A stretch of 64,000 nucleotides of DNA from Uranotaenia lowii (taxonomy: Eukaryota > Arthropoda > Insecta > Diptera > Culicidae). Below the pieces are notes generated by a model that did no database searches, was not told the origin of the DNA, and saw only the letters and a program-made list of their open reading frames with translations. Shown one piece after another: positions 44,537 through 54,735 of the stretch; position 1 is the first letter of the stretch, and each line of letters begins with the position of its first letter. The position numbers and the translations under genes were made by a program. The stretch covers positions 281,559,456 through 281,623,455 of the forward strand of contig NC_073693.1 of assembly GCF_029784155.1 (NCBI RefSeq), read 5' to 3'.

Positions 44537-44869
44537 AGATTGCTTAAATTCCATGATACGATGATCTCACAAATACTGTACAACCTTTCATGGAAATAAT
44601 ATGTCATCAAAGATCTCAAGCATGAAAGATTGCTTAATTATACAGTGGGATTAAATATTGAGCTTTACACAATTCTACTGCGATTCAAAACAACTTTATT
44701 GATCTTCCTATACGATTAACAAAATGTTATCGTATATAATGAACTATATACACCATGAACGATAAAATATAACTTGGTTTAGCTACAACATGATGTTTAT
44801 ACAATTCCAATTTAAACTGGATGCTTATACAATCTACAATGAACACTACTTCACGATTTCTGATTATCT
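44537..44869. repeat. Direct repeat, copy B (333 bp)
   Basis: Second copy of 43931-44258, starting 606 bp downstream. The intervening ~278 bp is not shared. Short frames in copy A (44116-44352 minus, 44158-44370 plus) are not preserved as proteins in B, so they are not called. Confidence 0.9.
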
Positions 44870-44879
44870 AGGGTTATTC

Positions 44880-45675
44880 TACATTGGATTTAGATGAAAA
44901 TTTCAGCATAGGAGTTTTGAGGAACGCTCATTGCTTTCAGGTTTCATATTTAGAGTCAGGGTTCGGCAAAAGAGGTCGTCCATATTGTCTTGATAGTGCA
45001 TAGGATTGTTACGAACATTGACAAATGTGAGTTTTACAGTAAAGGTAATTGATTTCAGGTGTCATGTTTTGGATCGTGGACAAAAAAGCGGTAGTTTATG
45101 CAATATTGTCGTAATTTTGCATCGGATTGAGATGAAAATCTGCAGATGGGGGTTATTAGCTATGAGCAATTGACTCCAGGTAGCAAATTCCAGGTCACGG
45201 GTCGGCAAAAGGGGTCGTCTATATTAACTGTTCACTGCTTTCAAGTTACTGACGTTATTATACACATGATTTGAATAGAAAAATATCGTACAAGTTAGTT
45301 AAAGAGGTCGTCCACATTTATTGTTCAGTGTTTTGTGCGGTATTTTTGTGGAAGGCAATAAATTGATACTTCGTATCCAATTTTAGGGCGACGGTCAAGC
45401 AGAGGAGTCTGGCATATAAAAAATAATACAAGTTTCTGTCATAATGTCGTCATTTTGCAACTGATGGAGAAGAAAACACTTTTACATAAATATTACTAAA
45501 AAGCCAATCACCCTCTTAATTTGAATGGACAAGAAAAAGTAGCGACTGAAAACAGTGTTGCGTATTTTACCCAATACTTATTGTCAAAAAAATGCAAAGG
45601 ATTCAATATTCCAAGCTCATCTTGACGTATTGATTATTGAAAGCGAAACTAAGTTTGTACGGGTTCAGCTAGTTT
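44880..45675. repeat. ~120-bp tandem repeat ending in an ACTAGCTGA terminus
   Basis: Four or five diverged units each contain 'cggattgagatgaaaat', then 'agcaattgactccagg', then 'ggtcggcaaaaggggtcgtc'. The block runs to 'gtacgggttcagctagt', which inverted reads ACTAGCTGAACCCGTAC. A similar edge in the other orientation is seen at 49144 (ACTAGCTGATTTTACCCGG). A two-unit copy is at 54505-54735. Likely a dispersed transposon end; family not named. Confidence 0.6.
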
Positions 45676-46330
45676 GCTATAAAAAACTGTTAACTGATAA
45701 TACATAATTCCAAATTAACATTTTAACGTAGTTTCATTTCATGAACTGGAAATTTGATTTGGATAAATCGCCATGGGGGGAAAAGGAGTTAGACCCCTTA
45801 ACCCCCCAAGCCCCGTTCGCATGGCCTTGATTCTGGTCAATTCTCATACGATCCGTAATAATTTACCGGTTTTCGCCCCAGAAAGTTTTGCCAAAAAAAA
45901 TTTTTTTAAAATTTTATCAGATCTCAAAATTAAAATTTCGATTTTTCCGATTTCCTTAGCTTTCCCCCACCCCCTCACCTTTGGTGTTTTTTTTTATTTG
46001 AGAGGTTTCCAGCCACGGGCTCCCATTGCTGAATATTTTTTTTGTGTAAACATTGTGATTTTGAGCCTTTTGAGGCACCCCTAAATCAAGTCAAATTGCG
46101 TTAAATTTTTTTAAAGAATTCATTGTGCATGATAAATCATGATGACATTAAAAAAACATTGACAGCCCACATTTCTAACCAACCTAGGATTTACCAGTTG
46201 GTGCCGTTTTAGAAAAATAAATCCGATAGCTTAAATAATTTCCAAACAGGTTGAAGTGTATTGCCATATTTCTTAAATCAATGTACTTTTTCTACATAAA
46301 CTAGCACAAACATCCTTCATTACTGTTGTT
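45676..46330. other. AT-rich DNA with a C-rich repeat-like patch
   Basis: A 103-codon plus-strand frame (45773-46084) covers 'ccttaaccccccaagccccg' and homopolymer runs and has no domain; I regard it as part of a dispersed repeat or chance. Confidence 0.35.
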
Positions 46331-47885
46331 TAAAATTTTTGGTTACCATGCACGCACTGCAATCAAGAATCTTTACAGAGCAATTGTTTGCTGCACCTTT
46401 TGCCCATGTCCCCAACACCATGCTATGATCTCATTTTCCAATAACTTGTGTACGTAAAGCAAAAAAAAAGATTGCAATTTCAATTAGCGAATGCTTCCCG
46501 ATTTCTTTCTCCCTATCAGAGCACACATTTCTCATTCCAGCCACACCGATTGATTGTCCGGAGTCTATCAATGAAAACCTGAACCGATCTCCAGCGTCAT
46601 CATTATCATTAGCAGCAACGACGACGACTGAAAGTTGGAAACTGCTCCTCGTTATGTCGTCTGAGAATCTCCGGCTAGTTAGTTGTTATGATTGGCAACA
46701 AAATGCCTTGCATTCGACGACTATTGAACGGAAAGGAACCAGATTGCAATCTGTGCACACTGGTGGGGTTGCTTTCGCCACAAAACGAGACCCGGGCACT
46801 TCCGATTTCCGGTCTGGTTCAGGTCGAGAATTGATTGCAATTGAAACAGGGGAAGAGAAAGATGTGGAAAAGCAAGTTGAATCAGGTCTCGTGTCTTACG
46901 GTTCTCAAGGAGCCTGATCAGTCCGAGGCAAGACCGCAAAGTCTGAATCGATTCAACTCTCATTGATGAACGAACCTCAGTGTGACGATGAGCAGAACAA
47001 TGCGGTTAAACACAGCATCCTCAATCAAAAGCCATTAATAACTGGGCCATCACTGGAGCAGAGAAACCGAGCCCTTTTCGAACTGGAAGAACTTGATTGA
47101 AAACTAAACTGTTTCGACGAGTCCCGTTTCGAACTTTTTCCCCCGCTCATCAGGAAATCCTATTAGACTGAAAAACAAAAGAAAGACAAGCTTCGAACCC
47201 AGTCTGTCAACCGGGATCAACAAACCAAATCATCCCAACAATCCATTTGCATACAACCTGGGGCTGACGACGGAAAATGCAAATTTGTATGCACTTGTCG
47301 TCAGAAAATGTGTACAGTACACGAAGCCATTTGCATTGCAATTGTGCATTTTGCAGCCAAAAACCTGCCTAATGGGGGAGTCCTTCGCTCAATTCCCCCG
47401 GAAACATTCGACCAATCAGCTTTGAAGCTGCCAGTCCGTGTGACAGTTTACTAGTCTCTTCTCTCGGAAAGCGCCGAAACAAAACCGGAAGTCGGGTGAA
47501 ATTCGGAAGCGAACATAAAATTTCGGTTGCCCGATGTTTTCGGGCTCGCAGTTTTAGGCTCTTCCTATTTATTTCTCCTTTCCTTTCTCTCGTTCGTTGT
47601 ATACGAATACCTATATCTCTGTCAGTCAGCCTAAAACCGCAGACTAAACGAACCAACTTTCGGGCTACTAACCCTCAGTTGGGTGGTTATTTTTTAGATT
47701 CGGTTTTAGGGGAGGGGGCGTGGCTTTCGGATGGGTCACCTTGTGGGTGTTTTTTTCTCTTCAATTTTGTGACCAGCTGGTGAATTTGTGGAAATATTTT
47801 TGGGGTTTCTTTTTCGAATGTGTTCCTGCTTTTGGGTGATTTGTTGTCGTGTCTCTTTTTGCTATGTTTATTTCTATTCATTTTT
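46330..47885. promoter_or_regulatory. Unique island with POU octamer cluster; candidate enhancer
   Basis: This 1.5-kb stretch is the most complex non-repetitive block on the right half of the window. Perfect ATTTGCAT octamers, the core site of POU-homeodomain factors, occur at 47245-47252, 47277-47284 (inverted) and 47329-47336, with a fourth at 47887-47894. The middle one lies between inverted 8-mers CTGACGAC (47263) and GTCGTCAG (47297). Frames at 46654-46917 and 47369-47783 overlap on both strands without domains. Enhancer function is inference from site clustering. Confidence 0.4.
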
Positions 47886-49440
47886 AATTTGCATAAAATG
47901 AAGTTTATTGGATGCCTTCTGGTGCTATTTGAAACACCGTTTATTGAGAATTTTTAAAATTCTAATGTTCGAAACGGATCGAAAATGCAATGGGGAAACT
48001 GAATAGAATTTAGAGTTTTTGAATCGAGGTATGGTTATTTTAATACACTGCACAGCTACAGAAGTAGACAAGACGTTCGCAAATAAATTTTACCCTTTTT
48101 TCACTTTATTTTCGAGAAAACTGGAAAAAACCAACATAGTTAGTATGAGTCTGTTAAAATAAAGTTTAAATTCTTATTCATGGATATTGAAATTGAATGT
48201 TAGTTACCTGTTCAAAATAACTCATTCAATAAAACAAGTTTGTTTTTGTTATCATCAAATTTTTATATTTCTTCTTATAACAAAACTGTTGAATAAAATC
48301 TGAATTTATGTGATAATTACTGAAAGCAAAGTGTACTTTTCTTTTAGCAGATGGCTACACAAACGAATATAAGGGTTAAAATACTGGGAATTACGGAAAA
48401 CAACCCGTTAGAGGTAGAAAAAATAAATACATATAAGGGTTATAACTTTATTTTCATTATTTTGTTAGGACAGTGTTTGCTAATGCTTAAAATCAGGTGC
48501 ATAACCTTTTTTAATGGTTTAAAAGTAGAAACAAGCCGTTTAGGGTCATATTAATTCGAATTGCTTCTAAGGGGACATATTTAAATTTTTTTATGAGCTG
48601 ATCAGAACATAACATTTAAAGCATCTACTGTAGGGTGGCCTGAAATTGCATAATGTCTGAGAATCTGGGAGCTCACCCTCCAAATGGTAGATTAGGATGT
48701 GAAGAACAGACTTTTGCATAGGGTCAACAAAAATATCATGTTTAGAGGTTCCGCGGTCGTGAGTTTTGAAAAAAAAGTCCACTTTTTAAAGATTTGGTTT
48801 TAAATAAATTCTGGGTCCGAAAATTTTCTCAAGGTTTACATATTTTATATTTATAAAATTTTGTTTGAGTTGAATACTAAAAGTGAAAAATAAAAAATTG
48901 AACCAAATCTGTTTAAAAATTTATAATCAGCATGCAATTTGATAGATTCACCTAAAGACTGCAACTCGATGGGACTTAAAACAAAAAAGTGCGGTTCAAA
49001 AATTGTATTTTGGTCATATTAAACACAATGAGTAAAATGTACTCATTGCGTGTTAAACCAATATGCGAGCAGAAAAGATTTCCAGAGTGTATAGGTTGCG
49101 TGTATTGACCCCTAGAGTCCAAATAAATTTATTTTTATAATGTACTAGCTGATTTTACCCGGCCTTGCTCGGGTCTACATAAAATATAAATCGAAATGAG
49201 TCGTTTGACTTTTTGAAATTTTGAAAGCTGTTTGTTCATCATCATAACTAATTGGACCATGTTTGGCCATGTGAGTTTTGTAAGTTTGTTAGTCTTCTTA
49301 AAGTTTTAATTGGGATTATTAGAAATGTTTATCGTTTTCATATTTTTGAATAAATAATAGTTTTTAGGTTTGCTAATAGAAATTTGAAATAATTTCCCTT
49401 GAATGCTTATCCATTCTATCACGAAAAACATTTCAATCTA
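47886..49440. other. AT-rich DNA with an exon-like short frame and a hairpin
   Basis: At 48325-48351 a pyrimidine tract and AG (acttttcttttagcag) precede ATGGCTACACAAACG; the frame reads MATQTNIRVKILGITENN before a GT (gaggtagaa at ~48413). This is a weak exon candidate. 48620-48780 contains 'tagggtggcctgaaattgc', probably a dispersed repeat edge. Confidence 0.3.
49013..49060. repeat. Near-perfect hairpin
   Basis: 'ttaaacacaatgagta' faces 'tactcattgcgtgttaaa' across a 5-base AAATG spacer, giving a ~16-bp stem with about two irregularities. 'gtactcatt..aatgagtac' at 55212-55233 is a similar hairpin built from the same words. Could be a transposon end pair or an RNA hairpin. Confidence 0.7.
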
Positions 49441-49903
49441 AGGTTGCCAGGTTGCCCAGATTTATCCGGATTTGCTTTGACATTTGAACCAAAATTTGAG
49501 GTAAGTCTGGTCTGGCCCGATTTCCCGGATTTTGTTGCAAAAAGCCCGGATTTTGGCCGGATTTATTCACATCATTTTAAAAACGTAACATAAACTGAGA
49601 TTTTATGATTATTGTAATTTTTTATTTTGACGTTCAAAAAGAAGTTTTAAATGGCAAGTTTTAGAAATAATCATGATTCGTGTTTGGAAGCTTGATACAC
49701 AATTTTAAATCTGATTATGTGGTTTGTTGAAAAAAATATTGCAAGTATATTTTCCGCTATTTTTGCTGAATAATTCCGCGGTTTTGAACAAGTATGCACG
49801 GATATCGGTTTGAACATTTTGAAATCAAATGCTGGATTTGGCCAGGTTTTACGATAAAATAGGCTGGTTTTGTCCGGTCCCGATACCGCAATTCTGGCAA
49901 CCT
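49441..49903. mobile_element. TTGCCAGA-family MITE, copy 5
   Basis: Ends TA|AGGTTGCCAGG and TTCTGGCAACCT|TA form an excellent inverted repeat with TA on both sides. Inverted relative to copy 1, 463 bp. The 64-codon frame at 49399-49593 is made from its left half and is not a gene. Confidence 0.92.
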
Positions 49904-50833
49904 TATTTTACACCCCCCATTTCTTAGGAAGCTTGAGTCGAATTACCATTTTTTTTACCAATTGATAACATTTCTTTTTATCTTTTCCATGGGTCATATA
50001 GTGAAAATCCCAAGTATTAAGCTTGTAAACAAATATTATCGACCTTTTTTCAAGATCCCCCCGTAGAATGGAATACCCATTTAAGTTTTATTTTGTACTT
50101 AGAAATTGCTACACAGAAAAAAATACTGAGCTTTACATTCCATGTAAAATTTGATTTCATGTAAAATTCGGTCAGAAGTGATGTATACTATAACGCAGCC
50201 CTGAAAAAACCATGCGTTTCCTCATTCGGGTCAATTTGTTGTAATTTTACATGACTTTTGCATGAAACGATGTTTGAAATCAAAAACATTGCAGTCGCGC
50301 ACAGGGTGTGTCTTATTGTTTTCAAATTTTTGTAAATGAAAAGTGAAAAGAAATCTTTTTAAAAAATTTCACCAAGAAACAAATAATGTTTTATTGCTTT
50401 AATTAAAAAACCTAAAAATAGTATATTAGAGCATCCGCAGCAATCGCGAGCAAAGTGAAAATGCTCACGAGTTTAATCACTTTTATACCGCACCGGGGGT
50501 TAGTATATGGGTGAGCAAAATAGGGCCGTTGCCGTCGGGACCGACAAAGTCACCAAATTTGCTCACAAGAAAGGGGCGAGAGCAAACATGCACTGAAAAA
50601 TTATAGACTACTAAATGTTTATTGATGATATTCTTTATTTTACAAAATGTTGAATAAAATGCATGATAAATTCAATTTAAAATAACAAAATAGTAATGAT
50701 CGCATGGTAACTTAACTGGAAATGTGCTTTGGGATTTTTGATGACTGTCTGGGTGGCACCATATGCGAATTATTTTTCTAAAGATCTCTTAACAGTTTAG
50801 AACAGTTAAGATTTCCTAAACAGTTTATAAAAT

Positions 50834-51094
50834 CACAGAAAACAGACGTACAAGCTCGAACAAAAAACCGTCAAAAAAGTGTGTAAAATTTCTAATGCTA
50901 TCACCAAAAAAATACGTTAGAAACTGACTGCAAACAGTGCCATCTATTGCGCCGTTCAAGAGTTACAAATCAACTTTAAAGTGCCCAGTTTTCGAGAAGG
51001 CGTAATCGTAGCCAAAAAACAAAAATTAGTTCAAAAAGGGTGTTGGGATTTTTACACAAGTTTCGTGGGCTAGCTTGTACGTCTGTTCTCTGTG
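50834..51094. mobile_element. 261-bp MITE with CACAGAAAACAGACGTACAAGC ends
   Basis: Inverted ends CACAGAAAACAGACGTACA and CACAGAGAACAGACGTACA (read inwards) differ at one base over 22 positions. Flanks are 'ataaaat' on both sides, a 7-base duplication. Too short to encode a protein. Confidence 0.88.
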
Positions 51095-51138
51095 ATAAAA
51101 TGTTATAACCATTTGTGAACGTATATCGATATAAGGTT

Positions 51139-51267
51139 TTTTGGAACTTCTTTATTCATCACTTTTTTTAGAAGAGGAAAAGGTATATTTCGAAAATGGG
51201 GCCCAAGTCACGGCCAGCACATCTCTCACTGAAACATAGGGTGGTTTTGTCTAGGGCCCGAAGGGAG
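51139..51267 (-). mobile_element. 5'-truncated retroposed 3' end, 129 bp
   Basis: A 15-bp direct repeat, tatcgatataaggtt, flanks the segment exactly (51124-51138 and 51268-51282). Read on the minus strand it ends with 'gtgatgaataaagaagttcc' and a short A run, that is a polyadenylation signal AATAAA close to a poly(A) tail. This is the structure left by LINE-type reverse transcription: variable-length target duplication, 5' truncation, 3' tail. The parent transcript is not identified; it could be a LINE 3' UTR or a processed host transcript. Confidence 0.82.
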
Positions 51268-51650
51268 TATCGATATAAGGTTGAATTTCATGATTATTCC
51301 ACGTACGATATTGTACAATTTCTAAAAAATAAACAGAACGAGTTTGTAAGAATCTAATTTAAAAATTTATCAGGCAACTGTTTAAAATTTTTTTTAAACT
51401 ATGAAAAAAATTCAATGCATAGCATTCAATGTATCTTTTTAACCATAACACAGTGCAATATTTGAATACAATTGAAAAAATAATTTATTTTCGAATGAAT
51501 TAGTAACTGCCGCTTTGAATTTATTAATATGAATGATTTTTTAATTCCCTTTTTCAGTGTAACAGTTAAGAATCGCCCGCGATCCTAAAACCGGGCCGCT
51601 GAAATGAGCAAAACCGGGCCGCGTATACTCACTCATTGGTGCGTTTGCTC

Positions 51651-52120
51651 TTACTCTAGAGAAATTGTGATATATTGTTCTAAGCTAAACAGTTCCCCTC
51701 TTGTTCATTTCTAAACATTTTAAACATAAGAATAACTCTTACAGATAAGGTTGATTTTAAACCTAACATTTAAAATTGAATGGCACAAAAAGTAGTCAAA
51801 TTTTTGGTAAGAATACAAAAAAATGCAGAAAAAGGTCAACAATATTCTTAATTTTTTGTTACCAAAATTTCAGCAAACTAAAGATATTTTTCTCTTTGTT
51901 CTTGGATTTAAGTATAAACGTGTTAATTAAAAAAATCAGGCTCATGGTCTATTATATAAGTGAACCGTTTTGAGTGGTTTAATATCCATACAAACAAATG
52001 ACTCGCTTCATTACCCCTTCCTCAATTCCCATCATTTTGCAAATACATTTCAATGTACAACGAATTAATATCAAGTAATATTATTTAAAAAACATTCAAG
52101 GTGAACATTATGATACCTAT
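51651..52120. other. Unexplained part of the insertion in the foldback arm
   Basis: This ~470 bp lies between the Harbinger-like element and the point where the foldback left arm resumes. It is AT-rich with no ends recognised, so a further insertion or arm-specific sequence must be present. Confidence 0.5.
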
Positions 52121-53697
52121 ATTGTAAAAGAAAATGATTTAAAAAAAAACCATCCATCCAAAAACTATGAACGAAACATAAAAGAAAATTCAGATACACC
52201 CTGTAGCAGAATCGTATCACAAACAAACACCGAACGGTCGACCGGTAAGCAGCAAGTTCGATTTGATGCGCCAAAAAAAATCTGTTTCAAGTGTGGAGCT
52301 CGTGAATTTCGAGTAAACACAAACATTTTGAACAACTTTTTAATCATTGTCATGCTTTGTTGTAAGGCTGATGGCTAGAAGTTGATAAATTATGAATTCA
52401 AAAACTAAAAAAGAATAATGAGCCGGAACGGTTTTATTGTTATGGTCATGTAAATTCACAATGGCATTTTTCTCTTTCGGGAATTTACATTACGTCATAA
52501 GCCATGTAAATTTAGTAGAAATAACTTGTTCCAATTATTTGCAGGTTAAAACATGTAAAAGCACAAGATTATTTAATACTGTGTAAATAGATTTCCGCTG
52601 AAACCTTATAAAAGACTTCCTCTGCATGTTTTCAATGTGCTTTTTAAGTTTTCCTATAATTGGATGGTAGAATTGAACACATCAATGATCAATAATAATT
52701 TAAAATTTAAAAATGAAATTGAATTGTACAAAAATAAAAACTTCAGATTAAATTACTCAAAGTCTCGTGCGTCGGATTTGGTTTAAATTTAAAACTTAAT
52801 TGCTTTAATTGTCTAATTTATATTGCAAATTTGATTCCTACACGGCAATCAAAGTGTTGATATCGCAGCCTTGAACATACAACCCTCAGTTTTATTAATT
52901 GTTTCCCTATGAGGAGTTCCAAAAGTTCCACTTCATATTCTAGTAGATTCTCAACCACTGAGTTCTTCTCAATATACACAGTATTAAATAATTACAAGTT
53001 GTAACCTGCAAATAAATGGAACAAGTTATTTCTACTAAATTTACATGACTTATGACGTAATGTAAATTCCCGAAACGAAAAAAATGACATTGTGAATTTA
53101 CATGACCATAACAACGAAACCGCTCCGGCCCATTATTCCTATTTAATTTTTGATTCATTATTTTATCAACTTCTAGCCATTAGCCTTATAACAAGACATG
53201 ACAAGGTTTAAAGAGATAATTATAATGTTCATGTTTACCCGAAATCCACAAGCTCTACACTTGGAACAGATTTTTTTCGGTTCATCAAATCGAACTGGCT
53301 GCTTACCGGTCGGTCGTTCGGTGTTTGTTTGTGAAACGATTCTTCTACAGGGTGTATCTGAAATTTCTTTTAGTTTCGTTAATACTTTTTGGATGGATGT
53401 GTGCTTTTTACAATAAGCAATAAACCATAATTTGTTTTTGGTAAAAATTGTTAAAAGGATTTCACTTTTTTATATTTATTGTAATTGACAAACAATAAGA
53501 CACACCCTGTGCGCGATAGCAACGTGTCTGATTCCAATCATCGTTTCAAGCAAAAGTCATGTAAAATTACAACAAACTGACCCGAATGAAGAAACGCATG
53601 GTTTTTTCAGGGCTGCGTTATAATATACAACACATCTGACCGAATTTTACATGAAATCAAATTTTACATCAACTGTAAAACTCAGATTTTTTTGTGT

Positions 53698-54500
53698 AAT
53701 TTCTAGCAGGCGAGTAGTTCTTTTTATCCTAAATGAAGGCTCATTATTGCAATCAAATGCCTCGCACCGGTACAACGTGCTTTGAACAGTAGAAGGAAAA
53801 AACACCCGCCAAAATTTCTCCTTCCAAATTTTTGATGCTCAGCAAGCTTTGATTTGCTTTCCAGTACACGTGAATTTTGGATCGTCGTTTCTTATGCCCA
53901 TGGTGATGGTGAAAAAAATCCCGCCAAAGGAAACGAAAATCGGTTGACAAAATGGGTGCCATGACTTTTGATTCGTGTGAATAAAACCGAAAGTTGTATG
54001 GGAGGGTCCCTTTTCTTAGGTGGGAGGGGCTCAAAACTATTACTAAAACTGATTCAATAATTGCGAAATAACACGGACTAAAAAAGTGCATTTATTTTAA
54101 AATTTGTAAATTGTGCCTTAAAGTATGCGATGACTTCAGGGTAAAACACCAACTTTTAGAATTATTTTTGTCAGACACTCAAAAACAGAGAAATGAGAAA
54201 TAATATGGCCAAAAATAGTCAATGGACCTTCTATCTTTTAATTTTGCTTGGTTTTTGCCAAGGATTAGGGCACCGTGAGAGAAAGATCTAGCTTCCTTTA
54301 ACTTTAAAAATATCACAATTTTTTCGTCCCACGAAAATGCTTCATGTTCATTCATGGATTTATGTTTCATTTTAACTTTTGGAACAAATAAACATGAATC
54401 TACACGCTGTCAGAAACGAAAAAGACGACGATTTGATTTTTTTTCAATTGATTTGATTTTTGTTTTCATTGATGTATCCAGCAAAACTCTATTTCGTTAT
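53698..54500. other. AT-rich unique DNA
   Basis: A 112-codon minus-strand frame at 53753-54091 has no motif recognised. Nothing else seen. Confidence 0.4.
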
Positions 54501-54504
54501 ATTG

Positions 54505-54735
54505 ACGTTTTTATACATCGGATTATGATGAAAATTTTTTACATAGGAGTTATTAGGGACAAACAATTGATTTCACTTATCCAAATTAAAGTCAGGGATC
54601 GGCTTAAGGGTCGTCCATATTAACTATCCACTGTTAATACAATGTTGTCATCGGATTCAGATGAAAATTGGAACACGAGAGTTTTGAGGGACGAGTAATC
54701 GATTTCAGGTATGAAATGAGTTTCTAACTAATTTA
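54505..54735. repeat. Two-unit copy of the 44.9-kb tandem repeat
   Basis: Two ~130-bp units begin 'catcggattatgatgaaaat' and 'catcggattcagatgaaaat' and share 'caattgatttca', 'cagggatcgg' and 'ggtcgtccatattaact' with the units at 44880-45480. Confidence 0.7.

Larger units (their letters stand above)
43161..44871. mobile_element. Composite repeat related to the 2302-3043 element
   Basis: A left edge 'cccagtgaacattttggtctg' resembles the terminus at 2302. The shared motif 'aagtggaggcaatata' follows 110 bp in at both sites, and a tRNA-like block lies further in (43618-43690). Past it the sequence becomes rich in 'acaat', with a 330-bp direct repeat (listed separately). A right terminus of the CCCAGC type is not found, so the extent is uncertain. 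Confidence 0.45.
50429..51650. mobile_element. GAGCATCCGCAGCAAT-ended element inside the foldback arm
   Basis: Left terminus GAGCATCCGCAGCAAT matches the inverse of the right end, GAGCAAACGCACCAAT, at 13 of 16 positions. Both sides are flanked by TTA, a 3-bp duplication of the type made by PIF/Harbinger elements. The subterminal regions are 'gggcc/ggccc'-rich. No transposase frame. Itself carries two later insertions (50834-51094 and 51139-51267). Confidence 0.6.
50111..53697. mobile_element. Long-arm foldback element, interrupted by nested insertions
   Basis: The right arm (52972-53697) is the inverse of 50111-50410 plus 52121-52588. Ends are ACACAGAAAAAAAT and ACACAAAAAAAT. Arms total ~750 bp around a 383-bp loop (52589-52971), so the uninterrupted element would be about 1.9 kb. 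Shared words include 'gacacaccctgtgcgcga', 'aaacgcatggttttttcagg' and 'cgtcataagccatgtaaatt'. The left arm is broken at ~50410 by 1.7 kb of other insertions. Homologous frames in the arms (52165-52353 minus, 53198-53416 plus) encode similar peptides, but no transposase is recognised. No clear target duplication. Confidence 0.85.

Noticed and set aside
46654..46917. 87-codon plus-strand frame in the octamer island
   Set aside because: Opposite-strand frame of equal length, no domain and no splice support.
47180..47215. B-box-like 'gggttcgaagctt' on the minus strand near 47189
   Set aside because: No A box at the correct distance and no cloverleaf.
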